IMG/VR virus record: IMGVR_UViG_3300034012_002880
Coordinates: 1-46,131 of that record
Strand: one strand, 5' to 3'
From: a virus
Length of the DNA: 46,131 nucleotides
This document shows, one piece after another, positions 38,166 through 46,131 of this stretch (positions are counted from its first letter, which is position 1; each line of letters starts with the position of its first letter). The notes below the pieces were generated by a model. The model was not told the DNA's origin and made no database searches. It saw only the letters and a program-made list of their open reading frames with translations. Position numbers and translations under genes: made by a program.

Positions 38166-38363
38166 ATGACAGCACTCCAGTCGCTCCCGGCTCACGCCTT
38201 GTGGAGAGTAGTCAGAGCTAATAATGGCGGTTGTTTGTGGGAGGTTTGCCTAGACAATTGTTGTGCTACTGGATATACAAAGGAGGCTGCTTCTAGCCTC
38301 CTTTTGCATCAGTTAAATTTGATGAACCAACCTGATCCAGGCCCATCAACCATCCATCGCTGA
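38166..38363 (+). CDS. Possible small protein at the end of the early operon (65 aa)
   Basis: ATG 38166. LWRVVRANNGGCLWEVCLDN and TKEAASSLLLHQLNLMN look like a small alpha/beta protein. However the terminator hairpin at 38282-38305 lies inside the frame and its end overlaps the convergent peptidase gene by 55 bases. It may be shorter, or not expressed. Confidence 0.35.
   Translation: MTALQSLPAHALWRVVRANNGGCLWEVCLDNCCATGYTKEAASSLLLHQLNLMNQPDPGPSTIHR
38282..38305. terminator. Bidirectional terminator between early and late operons
   Basis: GGAGGCT (38282-38288) and AGCCTCC (38295-38301) pair around GCTTCT, followed by TTTT on the plus strand. AAA before the stem gives a short T-run on the minus strand. 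It separates the convergent early operon and late operon. Confidence 0.75.
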
Positions 38364-39082
38364 GACCAGTTCCGCCACGAATACCGCTGAAACCTGCCGG
38401 CATCAGGATTGGCCGGGGAGTTTTTCGGTGCGTAGCCCCCCGATCTTAGATCTGCCTCGCCAAACGGGTCGTGAATTGCCAGCGTGCCGCCATCAGGCCC
38501 TGGTTCCCAACCCACCACCAGGCTCCAGTGCCCACCACCGCTGGGACGAGCGACAGGGCCATGGTGCAGCCAGCCGACGGCGACTGGCCTCCCCGCACGC
38601 AGCTCTGCCAAAAGGATGTCCTTGGTGCCGTTGCTGCCGAACCTGGCGGTCGGGAACCCAAGGGAGTGCAAGAGACGCACGTGCGCCTGCGCGTCGGTGG
38701 TGTCGCCAAACCGCTGAAGGAGCGCCAGGTACCGATCGTCCGGCTGTCCCGCCCCTGCCAGGCACCCTGGCTTGAGCCACTCAACCGCCATGGCGCAGGT
38801 TGATGCGAAGCACATCCGATCTCCCTGGGCTGTGGCACTATCGCGCTGGCTCAAATACGGCACCGACAAAATGATTGCCGGATCGATCGCCAACGCCTTG
38901 GCAGCAGCGACAGGAGCGGCAGGAGAGCCCTGCGCGCGCCAGGCCTGGCTAAACTCCTCTCGCTGCTGTTTGCTCAGCTGCGCGTCAAGCGCCGAGAGAG
39001 CCGCTCCTTGGTGTGGCGACAGGTAACCCTGGCGGATGGCCCACTCCGCAGCGTCGCGCACTGTTGCCAGATCAGTCGTCAT
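38309..39082 (-). CDS. C39-like cysteine peptidase, probable lysis enzyme
   Basis: A 257-residue protein, last gene of the late operon. The C-terminal 185 residues match the Peptidase C39-like family: VPYLSQRDSATAQGDRMCFAS with nucleophile candidate Cys91, His185 in SGGGHWSLVVGW and Asp205 in AIHDPFGEA. The N-terminal 60 residues form a helical domain (RDAAEWAIRQGYLSPHQGAAL), perhaps for wall or tail binding. Similar proteins in cyanobacterial phages are thought to cut peptidoglycan peptides. It could also be a virion-associated enzyme. It overlaps the preceding gene by ATGA. Confidence 0.75.
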   Translation of the reverse strand: MTTDLATVRDAAEWAIRQGYLSPHQGAALSALDAQLSKQQREEFSQAWRAQGSPAAPVAAAKALAIDPAIILSVPYLSQRDSATAQGDRMCFASTCAMAVEWLKPGCLAGAGQPDDRYLALLQRFGDTTDAQAHVRLLHSLGFPTARFGSNGTKDILLAELRAGRPVAVGWLHHGPVARPSGGGHWSLVVGWEPGPDGGTLAIHDPFGEADLRSGGYAPKNSPANPDAGRFQRYSWRNWSQRWMVDGPGSGWFIKFN

Positions 39083-39453
39083 ACAACAAACACGGATTGA
39101 ATTTGAATTGTAACATTAAACAGGCATCCTTCCGTAGGATCCCATGACGGTGGACTGATGTAGCGATATAGCTGATTTGCAGGAACCACGTCATATAAAC
39201 TAGCATGGGATTGCCATAGTGATGACGGAATATCAAATGGTGTGTGTTGTCGCTGCCCTCGGTAGTGACTCGATATTAACTCTGCCGTGGATCTAGTTAA
39301 TGCCGGAAAAGTAATCTCAAACGGGTGATTTGTAGCTGTGCGCCCTCGCTGAAACACAACCGCAAACCCATTGAGCTGTCTCACCTCTGCAAACGGAGAT
39401 GGCGCAACGGCATAACTTCGCTCGTCCGCTTGAATACTGGGAAATGTTGCCAT
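39079..39453 (-). CDS. Tail-associated hypothetical protein (124 aa)
   Basis: A 124-residue protein coupled by overlaps to the genes on both sides. The FAVVFQRGRTATNHPFEITFPALTRS part, a strand-turn-strand with GR.AT..PF, followed by a helix (TAELISSHYRGQRQHTPFD), is like minor tail proteins in which an upper strand pair feeds a short helix. The second half is Ser/Tyr-rich strand. I place it in the tail tip or fibre module from position. Confidence 0.5.
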   Translation of the reverse strand: MATFPSIQADERSYAVAPSPFAEVRQLNGFAVVFQRGRTATNHPFEITFPALTRSTAELISSHYRGQRQHTPFDIPSSLWQSHASLYDVVPANQLYRYISPPSWDPTEGCLFNVTIQIQSVFVV

Positions 39454-39872
39454 CAGAATTTTGCAAACTTGATTGTCTGGGCTGGCACGATAAAGGCGCC
39501 GTCACTGACAATAGTCCGTCCCAGATCTAGGACTGCAATCAACTCATCTGCCGTGGCAGCGCCGCCGCGCCATTTAACGTAGGCGACGTACTGCGCTGTG
39601 ATCGGTCCCGTTCCGATCGAAGCCAGGGATAGCGTCAGAATGTGCGCGTGCTGCGTTGTGTCAAGCGAGTCAGAAATCGTTACAGCAACTCCCCCGGCAG
39701 TGTATCCGCCAGTAGCGGCAATCTCCGAGGCAACTACATGTGATCGCCTAGAATGAGCACCAGTGTTAAATGTGTAGCTTGAGCCAAGAAGCATGGCGCG
39801 AAAGGTATCACTGACAGCAATACGTTGTCGCCACAGGTCATAAGAAAGGCTGTCTGGTGTGTATAGGGTCAT
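39453..39872 (-). CDS. Structural hypothetical protein (139 aa), likely tail tip/fibre
   Basis: A beta-rich 139-residue protein: AVSDTFRAMLLGSSYTFNTG, GGYTAGGVAVTIS, TAQYVAYVKWRGGAAT, LIAVLDLGRTIVSDGAF. The pattern of a small jelly-roll-like phage structural protein with the ADELIAVLDLG motif is common in phage minor proteins. Start and stop are tightly packed (1 base shared downstream, 2-base gap upstream). Confidence 0.5.
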   Translation of the reverse strand: MTLYTPDSLSYDLWRQRIAVSDTFRAMLLGSSYTFNTGAHSRRSHVVASEIAATGGYTAGGVAVTISDSLDTTQHAHILTLSLASIGTGPITAQYVAYVKWRGGAATADELIAVLDLGRTIVSDGAFIVPAQTIKFAKF

Positions 39873-39874
39873 GG

Positions 39875-40153
39875 CTACAAATAAACACGTGCATCATAGT
39901 ATCGATCTCCGGTTGGCGGATAGATCGGCACCGCTGGGCAGTTGATTCCAATCAACAGGGCCGTCACCGGATCGATGACGGTCATAGGCAGGTTGCGCCC
40001 GGCCGCTCCCGCAACGAGGCCCAGAGAGACCGCTGTGACGCTCCCTGTCGCTCCCGCAACGAAAACGCCAGCAGGCAGGCTGAGCACTCCAAATGCCACC
40101 GGATCGCGCAGCGCCGTGAGCCCCAGCGAGCCTGTATCGACTGAGGCTGGCAT
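39875..40153 (-). CDS. Short structural hypothetical protein (92 aa)
   Basis: A 92-residue Ala/Gly/Val-rich protein (LSLPAGVFVAGATGSVTAVSLG, LVAGAAGRNLP) with a Tyr-rich end. The start overlaps the stop of the previous gene. It looks like a fibre segment or an outlying domain of the preceding protein. No family recognised. Confidence 0.45.
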   Translation of the reverse strand: MPASVDTGSLGLTALRDPVAFGVLSLPAGVFVAGATGSVTAVSLGLVAGAAGRNLPMTVIDPVTALLIGINCPAVPIYPPTGDRYYDARVYL

Positions 40154-41187
40154 CAGGTGGTCCGAGCGTAGAAAACCGCACCTGGGCCTTCACCGAGTAC
40201 GCCGCCATTAGCGACGGCAATGATCTGGCCGACTTCAACGCCAGCTTCAATGATGATCGACGATGCCGTAGTCAGTGTAATTGATGTGTATGCTCCCAGA
40301 ATAGAAAAATCAGCTGGCAATACAGCAGGTGAATACGCATTCAGTCTCATGCCGGTAAAAGGTGGTTTGTAGTCGGACGAGTACGCTCCGTTTACGTTAG
40401 TAAATCCCACGGGAAGAACAGCGGTAAGACCTAGCGAAAACTGGAATGATGTTGAACCTGCCGCGTTTCCAGTAAAGCCGTAGCAAAACCCTCCCAGCCT
40501 TGCCTCTGCGGACGAGATGGGCTGCCAGGGAGAAGTACCGGATGACGATATACCATATTCATCAGCGCTTGTATTCGATCGTAGGCCAGCTCCTAGGAAG
40601 TGCCGTCGCAAGATCATAGGGAACAACTGGAAATTCACGGTCGCTACTCGGTTGACGATTCGCGTCCGAGACCAGAACATCGATGTATAACAGACCTTAT
40701 TAAGATCGACGAGCGATGCTGTAGGTGCCGTAGGATCAATAAAGAAATTATATTCAATCGTGCCATTTCTTATTAAAAACACGCTAAAGTTTGATCGTTC
40801 TTGGCTTGTCCATCTGGTCACGGTCAGGGACTGGCTGGCATTCTGAACCGCCAGACGGAGGTGAAACGAAGTGGTGTTTGTTGCATTGCTATAATAATCC
40901 AGGTATTGATCACCAGTCGGCTTGTGCGTAGAGATGTTCCACCCGGTAGCAATATGAATATACATATCTGCGCCAGAGAAGATGAACCAGTAATACGTGG
41001 TTCCGTATGTTTTTCCAGCGTCATAAATTATTCTCAGCACTCTATGTTCTAGTGCGCCGTCAGTGAACGAATCAAACCATGTGGTAAAGCCAGCGTCTGA
41101 TAGTGCTGATTCCATATAGCTAGCAAAATTTGCAGCTGTATATGGAAGGGAAGGCGTCGCTGGATACGTTTGAGTTGTAACAGCCAT
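40153..41187 (-). CDS. Tail tip / fibre protein (344 aa)
   Basis: A 344-residue protein with an aromatic, Thr/Ser-rich beta composition. It begins TYPATPSLPYTAANFASYME, has YYWFIFSGADMYIHIATGW and ends with a shaft-like SITLTTASSIIIEAGVEVGQ, then GEGPGAVFYA. The order after the hub genes suggests a fibre or receptor-facing tip protein; a TtsS-type match is not evident. No membrane span or signal peptide. Confidence 0.55.
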   Translation of the reverse strand: MAVTTQTYPATPSLPYTAANFASYMESALSDAGFTTWFDSFTDGALEHRVLRIIYDAGKTYGTTYYWFIFSGADMYIHIATGWNISTHKPTGDQYLDYYSNATNTTSFHLRLAVQNASQSLTVTRWTSQERSNFSVFLIRNGTIEYNFFIDPTAPTASLVDLNKVCYTSMFWSRTRIVNRVATVNFQLFPMILRRHFLGAGLRSNTSADEYGISSSGTSPWQPISSAEARLGGFCYGFTGNAAGSTSFQFSLGLTAVLPVGFTNVNGAYSSDYKPPFTGMRLNAYSPAVLPADFSILGAYTSITLTTASSIIIEAGVEVGQIIAVANGGVLGEGPGAVFYARTT

Positions 41188-41188
41188 T

Positions 41189-42253
41189 TCAATACGAACC
41201 GATCAACACATAGGATAACGTTATCACAACTTCTCCTGATGCTCCGTCATTTACGAACCGCCACGGATAGGTGTTCGTTTGCGGCACTTCATGGTTCGCG
41301 GCTGGCAGGGGAGGAGACAGGTTGATCGTGCCGGCCGCCACGAACACGGGATCGCGGATGACCCCGGCTTCCCGGACCATCTCCTGAGCCCGCAGACGCG
41401 TGGTGTCCAGTGCTGCACCAGCGGCGCTGGAGTAGATCGAAAACCAGCCGGCATGGCTGGAGGTGATCCGCCATGGCAGGAACGATCGGGGCAGAGCGAC
41501 CGTACCCGTGCCTGTGGCTCCTGAGGCGATCGTGGCGACGATCACCGCAGTCGATGGATCGGCCACCACCACCGCAGCGGCAGTCTGCGCCGCGGAGGAG
41601 GTCAGCCCCCCTGCCGTTTGTCTCGCCCGAATCGCGCCTGCCAAGTACGCAGCGGTTGGGGCCTGGAAGCCGCCAGCGCCGTCGCTGGCGGCTTCCCAGG
41701 TGGCGCCGCCGTCGGTGCTGTACTGCCAGCTGGCACCGGCTTCGATGCCAGCGACAGCAACCCAGCCGCTGGTGGTGACGCCCCCCGCCAGGCCGCTGAT
41801 GGTCATCGTTGGCGGCGACGGTGCCACGGTGCGCGCGATTGACGGCGCAGCACCTACAGCCTGAATATAAACAATTGCCGTTTGCTGGCTTAGCCTGTAG
41901 TCGCTAAACAGACTTGCTTCAAATACGCAAGAAACATTAAAGATATCAGTGTGTCTATCTGTTACTTGTGGCGAGTCAACATATTTCCATCGATATCCAG
42001 ATGGTGTTTGATATGCAGGAAGGGTTACTGGATCAAAATCAAAACTAAAAACTGATCCATGCTCTTCATGGTGCTCGATTATATCAAGGAACTGTTGCTC
42101 GGTTAGAACAAAGCTCAGTGAGACTCGTCCTCCTGTCTCTAAATCTGAGTGTCGCACAACTGAGGTGTGACCATCGATCGTGGTCACGATCGACGCAGGA
42201 TATGTGCCGTGCTGTCGCGGCCAGCTGGTAGGCCTCAGTGCTGGAAATGTCAT
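41189..42253 (-). CDS. Minor tail protein with C-terminal Ig-like domains
   Basis: A 354-residue protein. Residues about 1-115 resemble a minor tail protein of the distal-tail/gpM type (VRHSDLETGGRVSLSFVLTEQQFLDIIEHHEEHGSVFSFDF). The rest is Ala/Thr/Val-rich and repeats in an immunoglobulin-like manner (GGVTTSGWVAVAGIEAGASWQYSTDGGATW), a common exposed decoration of phage tail proteins. The start overlaps the hub gene stop (ATGA). Confidence 0.6.
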   Translation of the reverse strand: MTFPALRPTSWPRQHGTYPASIVTTIDGHTSVVRHSDLETGGRVSLSFVLTEQQFLDIIEHHEEHGSVFSFDFDPVTLPAYQTPSGYRWKYVDSPQVTDRHTDIFNVSCVFEASLFSDYRLSQQTAIVYIQAVGAAPSIARTVAPSPPTMTISGLAGGVTTSGWVAVAGIEAGASWQYSTDGGATWEAASDGAGGFQAPTAAYLAGAIRARQTAGGLTSSAAQTAAAVVVADPSTAVIVATIASGATGTGTVALPRSFLPWRITSSHAGWFSIYSSAAGAALDTTRLRAQEMVREAGVIRDPVFVAAGTINLSPPLPAANHEVPQTNTYPWRFVNDGASGEVVITLSYVLIGSY

Positions 42254-44487
42254 AGGGGCGGATCACTGGCATTCCTAAGGGGGCCTGATGTGCCGTCGCG
42301 TTGACGGCAGCGCCAGGACAACTCTTCTATCCTGAATCTTCCTCGCTCGTCAAATGGGGTCTCGGTTGAATCACCAATCCGCAGCACGGTTTCTGCGTAT
42401 GGTGTGCCGCCAGAATAACGCACTTCATACATTGGCACAATCACACCCTCGTAGCTTCCTGGTTCTGGTAGCAGCTCATAAGAGACTCTCTCAACTGTAT
42501 CGATTTGTATATCTGCGTAGCCAAAAGACATGCCGCCAGCACCAAACGAGATGCCTCGTATTCGCGTCTTAACTGTTGCTAGGCCAAACTCGCACTCACC
42601 AGGCCAGGCGTGGGTGACGATTGGACCCAGCTTGCCGGCAGGGGTGGTGGGCCCAGTCCAGACCTTGTTCCCGCCAGGTCGGTTGTCGCCCTTCCGAGGC
42701 TCGCCGCCAGCTTCAATCAGATTGCCGCGGAATCCACCACCAGATCCACCACCGCCATCGGTTGGCGGGCCTGGGGGCTCCGCAGGTGGGCCTTGTCGCT
42801 GCAGATTGACGCGATTGAACCGGTTGGTCCCGCCTCCACGGCCGTCGGTGAACGGGACTCCCCCGGTGGTATCCGGTGGCACCGTATTGTCACTGTCGCG
42901 TCCTGGCTCGTCACTGGCGCCGATCGCAGGGTAGGGCAGTTCTACGCCTGGCGCTAGGGCCCTGGCCTCCAACGTGCGTAGAGCGACCAAGCTTCGGCCA
43001 CGGGAGTCCACGGGGCATTCAATCAACTGCAGTGTCTCTGATCCATTCTCGGCCAGCGAGATTTGATCGATCCACCACAGCGTGGAAATCGCTCCGAATG
43101 GCTCCCGTTCCGACGCGAGCTGGAGCCAGACCTGCGCGATCTGGCCCTGCCGCATCTGACCCGACTGGGTTCCTGCGGCCAGCGACACAGAGCCTGTCCC
43201 GCCCCCTAACGACCTCATGGCGTGACGATATCCCGCAGCCAGCGCCGCGTGCCTTTCAGATGTGGCGAATGCTCGCAGATCAAACTCCTCCACCACTGGC
43301 AGCACATCGTCGCTCACGCCAACCTGCAGATCACGGTCCATGGACGGCTCTGTCTCGCTGGTTTGTTGCCGCCAAAGGGCACTGATCTGCAGTGGTTTGC
43401 GTGCATCAAATGATGCGGGGCGGGCAGAGTAAGTACCTGGCACGATTGCCTGCTCAGTGAGAACATAGTCTGGGATTATAGGTGTCGTCTTTATTGTTCC
43501 ATCAGGATTCGTCTGCAATAACGGAACAACAGCAAACTTGCCATCGATTGTTGTTTCTCTTAGCAGGAAGGCTGGCAGGATCGAAACAAGGAAGTCTGCT
43601 AGGTTGACCACATCAAAAAACTCCGCATCGCAGTATAACTCATTGACATTAATAAATGTCGCTGTCTTGACCATCTCTGTCATGTTGATTTGTGATTCTT
43701 TGAGCTGTCCTGATTTGGTTAATGCCCAGATAAGTAAGTCACAAATGTTATTGCTTGGACCCACCACTCCATCCAATAACCTGCCACGATCGATTTGCAT
43801 ACCATTCCTGACGAATACGTTCCAGCTTTGTTTCCAGGCATCGGAATCGATCGGATAGGTATTTGTGAATTCAATCGTAGACACACCTTTATAGTTTCCT
43901 CCGATCCCACAGTTCTGTGGCAGGACCGGCAAAGTGTAGCTAGAGTCGGCACGGGTCTTGTTTCCTGATGACCAAGAACCCGCTCGCTTGTTGTAGTTCT
44001 GCGAGAACGATCCTTGGCGGCTCAGACCATTTCTAACGTCGCGCACCTGCACAGAGCCGATTAAACCATCACCCAAAACACAATGATATCTAACAGTGAG
44101 TGATGTCGCTGTATTGGTTATCTCTATCTCCGTTGCTTTCGGTTGGACCATGATGCCTCCTGTCCCGCCAGGCAAGCGTCTGCCGAACACGACTGGCACG
44201 CGATCCCCAATGGCCACGGCCTTGATCGGTGTTGTCAAGGCCGTCTCCCTCGCTGAGGGCTGGCTGCGTACTGCGGTCGTAGCATCGGCTGCCGCTCGCG
44301 ATTCCTGCGCCGCGATCGACTGCTCCCGCAGGAAAGCCTCTATCCCACCAGAGCGCTCAATAAGCTCTTCTAATGTCGGCAGGTTTAGGCTTTCTAATGT
44401 CGGTATATTTATTGTCCTGCCAGTGCCAAGTTCTGTAACTTTGTAGGCCAATAGAGGTGGCTCATTCCTGAAGTGACCGCTTGGCAT
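42250..44487 (-). CDS. Tail hub / central fibre (gpJ-like) protein
   Basis: A 745-residue protein. After an acidic start (SLNLPTLEELIERSGGIEAFLREQ), AVAIGDRVPVVFGRRLPGGTGG and MVQPKATEIEI begin a beta-rich hub domain typical of baseplate centre proteins. NVNELYCDAEFFDVVNLADFLVSILPAFLLRETTIDGKFAVVPL resembles the domain II-III region of gpJ/gp27-like hubs, with the probable disc-forming VVEEFDLRAFATSERHAAL segment. Around residue 560 a Gly/Pro-rich linker (GGGGSGGGFRGN) leads to a strand-rich C-terminus. It follows the gpL/K-type minor tail gene by three bases. Confidence 0.7.
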   Translation of the reverse strand: MPSGHFRNEPPLLAYKVTELGTGRTINIPTLESLNLPTLEELIERSGGIEAFLREQSIAAQESRAAADATTAVRSQPSARETALTTPIKAVAIGDRVPVVFGRRLPGGTGGIMVQPKATEIEITNTATSLTVRYHCVLGDGLIGSVQVRDVRNGLSRQGSFSQNYNKRAGSWSSGNKTRADSSYTLPVLPQNCGIGGNYKGVSTIEFTNTYPIDSDAWKQSWNVFVRNGMQIDRGRLLDGVVGPSNNICDLLIWALTKSGQLKESQINMTEMVKTATFINVNELYCDAEFFDVVNLADFLVSILPAFLLRETTIDGKFAVVPLLQTNPDGTIKTTPIIPDYVLTEQAIVPGTYSARPASFDARKPLQISALWRQQTSETEPSMDRDLQVGVSDDVLPVVEEFDLRAFATSERHAALAAGYRHAMRSLGGGTGSVSLAAGTQSGQMRQGQIAQVWLQLASEREPFGAISTLWWIDQISLAENGSETLQLIECPVDSRGRSLVALRTLEARALAPGVELPYPAIGASDEPGRDSDNTVPPDTTGGVPFTDGRGGGTNRFNRVNLQRQGPPAEPPGPPTDGGGGSGGGFRGNLIEAGGEPRKGDNRPGGNKVWTGPTTPAGKLGPIVTHAWPGECEFGLATVKTRIRGISFGAGGMSFGYADIQIDTVERVSYELLPEPGSYEGVIVPMYEVRYSGGTPYAETVLRIGDSTETPFDERGRFRIEELSWRCRQRDGTSGPLRNASDPPL

Positions 44488-44490
44488 GGT

Positions 44491-44958
44491 TTATACCGCC
44501 AGCTGGCATGGAATGCCAATCATCGCTGTTGTCGCGATCGTTGGCGGAAACTGGCCACCAATGGCAGCCTGGCCATTGTCCAGGGAAATCTCAATCTGAT
44601 CTTGCGTAATGTTTTGTATCACAATCTGACCGATGAACACCCCAACTAGCACTTGATCTGCTGACGGCAGCAGGATATCCTCCGCACGGTGGTAAACGCG
44701 TAGACGCCCCAACCACATTCCCTGGTCTGCCTCTCGCAGGTCTGCTGCAATTGAAGGCAGATGGATAAACGCGATCGTCGCCGGGCTGGAGCTAGAGATG
44801 CCGCCAGATGTGATGCCGCGCCACTCAAACTCCCGGAATTGCCAGGACGCCCCCTCCCAGCTGACGGACTGATCGATCCAGCCTGATTGCCAGCGACGCA
44901 CCGTGACGCCGCCAGACGTGATTAGATCTAAGAAGGCGGCAGATGATCGTGGTGTCAT
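44491..44958 (-). CDS. Minor tail protein (gpL-like)
   Basis: A 155-residue protein that starts inside the tape measure stop (ATGA, 44955-44958). The motifs TSGGVTVRRWQSGW, FEWRGITSGG, LRVYHRAEDILL and FIGQIVIQNITQDQIEISLDNG are of the type found in distal-tail proteins which read DUF2163/gpL-like, with the GxI.....D.I.I......G core. It would attach the tape measure end to the hub. Fit is partial; position supports it strongly. Confidence 0.6.
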   Translation of the reverse strand: MTPRSSAAFLDLITSGGVTVRRWQSGWIDQSVSWEGASWQFREFEWRGITSGGISSSSPATIAFIHLPSIAADLREADQGMWLGRLRVYHRAEDILLPSADQVLVGVFIGQIVIQNITQDQIEISLDNGQAAIGGQFPPTIATTAMIGIPCQLAV

Positions 44959-46131
44959 GCCCTCCTCCTTGCTCTGGCGGCGGCGCCGCTGTTGATTCGT
45001 GTCATGGCATCGATTGTGGCTCTAGATGTGGCCGCCAAGCCGGACAGGTACTCAGCCCTGCTTACCCACTGCGATCCGTCGGGCATCTGAAAAACAGGGC
45101 CGCTGTTGGCCTCGATCCTGATCGTGGGAGCGATTGTGTCGCCGCCAGGAGCGCGGCTGACCGGATGCAGGGTAGATCGTCCCGGCGCCAGTCCTGGGGT
45201 CTGCCAGGCGGCAACGAGCGCGTCCCCGCGGAGGCCTCTGTGCCACCCTGCGGCTGCCGCGTCCATGCCATCCTCCGGAATTACATATTCCCTGGGATTG
45301 TGCCCTTCGCCGACCATCGCTAGCGTCGGACGCTGAACGAATCCGCCTTTTGCAAACTCTGGTACGAGGAAACCAGGTGAAATTTCTGGGATGAGCGCAA
45401 ATTTTATAGGAGAGATATTGTTGATCCTCGAAGTAACAGAATTCCATAGCCTGATGACATCATTGATCGAGCCGTAAATACCCATGACCATCCAGTTCCA
45501 AGCCCGCGCCATGCCTTGCGTGACATTCTTCCAGACGCCTTCCAAGAAGGCTGGGATCGCTCGCCAGGTTACAACGATTTTCTCCTGCAAGTCAGAAAAC
45601 CGCTTGTCAACATCATTCTTAAATTGTTCAGGTTTTTCTGTAAGTTGGTTCCATAGTTTATTCCAGTTTTCAATGAGCGGATCAAGATTGGTCATGGAGT
45701 ACAGTTGCTTGCTGATTTTTGTTATTAGTGCCGTTACTTTATCAACTATCCACTTAAGCGCCATTTCAATTTTTTCTTGAATCCACGCAAGTCTTTCGCC
45801 AATCCACTGGAAAGCAGTATTTAGTGGCGAAACTATGTAAGTGTTTACCAAATACGTTATTCCGTCCACCAAACCCTTTACCCGACTTTTTATATCTCGC
45901 TCCACTTCTATGAGTGGAGCAATAATGCCAGAGTCTATGAACAGTAAAATTTCTGTTTTTAACCAATTAACATCTTCCATCACTTTGTCTACCACACCTT
46001 TTGCCCAGTTCGTTATGGCTCGTTCCGCGTCTATGAGTGGAGCAATAATGCCAGAGTCTATGAACAGTAAAATTTCTGTTTTTAACCAATTAACATCTTC
46101 CATCACTTTGTCTACCACACCTTTTGCCCAG
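44955..46131 (-). CDS. Tape measure protein, C-terminal part (continues from the left end)
   Basis: The frame is open from the right edge to the stop at 44955 and joins the N-terminal part at 1-2468 in phase (positions 46030-46131 equal 1-102). It starts with 41-residue repeats (VDKVMEDVNWLKTEI units), then passes through amphipathic helices with LINALI-like spacing (WIGERLAWIQEKIEMALKWI), a Trp-rich region and a flexible end. The last 130 residues (FAKGGFVQRPTLAMVGEGHNPREYVIPE) contain the FA.GG.V..PTLA.VGE...E.V.P motif typical of tape measure C-termini, which is thought to be cleaved or to contact the tail tip. Confidence 0.93.
   Translation of the reverse strand, partial: WAKGVVDKVMEDVNWLKTEILLFIDSGIIAPLIDAERAITNWAKGVVDKVMEDVNWLKTEILLFIDSGIIAPLIEVERDIKSRVKGLVDGITYLVNTYIVSPLNTAFQWIGERLAWIQEKIEMALKWIVDKVTALITKISKQLYSMTNLDPLIENWNKLWNQLTEKPEQFKNDVDKRFSDLQEKIVVTWRAIPAFLEGVWKNVTQGMARAWNWMVMGIYGSINDVIRLWNSVTSRINNISPIKFALIPEISPGFLVPEFAKGGFVQRPTLAMVGEGHNPREYVIPEDGMDAAAAGWHRGLRGDALVAAWQTPGLAPGRSTLHPVSRAPGGDTIAPTIRIEANSGPVFQMPDGSQWVSRAEYLSGLAATSRATIDAMTRINSGAAARARRRA
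45907..46131 (-). repeat. 123-bp tandem repeats in the tape measure gene (right-edge copies)
   Basis: Units begin at 45907 and 46030; the second is cut by the window end after 102 bases. A diverged unit lies at about 45784-45906. With the copy at 1-123 the tandem array continues across the join. Confidence 0.9.

Noticed and set aside
1-46131. Integrated prophage with integrase and lysogeny module
   Set aside because: No integrase, excisionase or CI-like repressor found; the ends join as a circle without host genes.

Overview
The window looks like one essentially complete genome of a tailed double-stranded DNA phage, probably a siphovirus. The last 102 bases (46030-46131) repeat the first 102 exactly, and the tape measure gene is split across the two ends in matching reading frame, so the map closes to a circle of about 46.03 kb. 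The join falls inside a 123-bp tandem repeat, so the true number of repeat units is uncertain. I infer a cyanobacterial host with moderate confidence. The reasons are a cyanobacterial-style SSB with a degenerate first OB fold, small proteins of a type I associate with cyanophages, a C39-like lysis peptidase, and mostly missing Shine-Dalgarno sequences. HIP1 sites (GCGATCGC) occur only a few times. I see no integrase, CI-type repressor, tRNA, CRISPR array or insertion sequence.

Layout. (1) Late genes fill the minus strand from 17543 down to 1 and on from 46029 down to 38309. In transcription order they are a ParB-like protein, a radical SAM protein, small and large terminase (lambda Nu1/A type), a gpW-like joiner, portal (gpB type), a ClpP-protease/major-capsid fusion, a DUF2190 decoration protein, and a duplicated FII-like joining protein. 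A glycine-rich tail fibre, two small membrane proteins, tail terminator, tail tube, two tail chaperones, the 1180-residue tape measure, minor tail and hub proteins, and a C39-like peptidase follow. Most neighbours overlap by ATGA, TGATG or TAATG. (2) About 17.5-22.5 kb is gene-poor and repeat-rich: a 76-bp repeat array, a 24-bp repeat array, a 53-bp pair and about 14 GAGTGTTGG elements. It holds a few small genes and an isolated minus-strand tail-type protein. (3) A minus-strand unit (25546 to 22551) encodes a ribbon-helix-helix protein, a zinc-finger/DUF3987 primase-like protein and a DUF1828 protein. (4) A plus-strand early operon (25658 to 38145) encodes dCTP deaminase, an RNA polymerase alpha-CTD-like protein, an SF2 helicase, a VRR-NUC nuclease, Rad52, Gp157, SSB and many small proteins.

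Two features stand out. First, three tandem formylglycine-generating-enzyme/C-type-lectin genes (32491-34903) differ sharply in a 69-bp C-terminal core: 13 codons vary, every change is nonsynonymous, and nearly all fit adenine-directed mutagenesis. This is the signature of diversity-generating retroelement (DGR) targets, yet I find no reverse transcriptase or template repeat, so any diversification would have to come from elsewhere. Second, two operator-like arrays (25577-25628 and 29451-29498) each hold five CTAG boxes spaced exactly 11 bp apart. One lies at the divergent promoter region of the ribbon-helix-helix gene and the early operon, the other in front of the Rad52-Gp157-SSB genes. Together they suggest a phage-encoded regulon.
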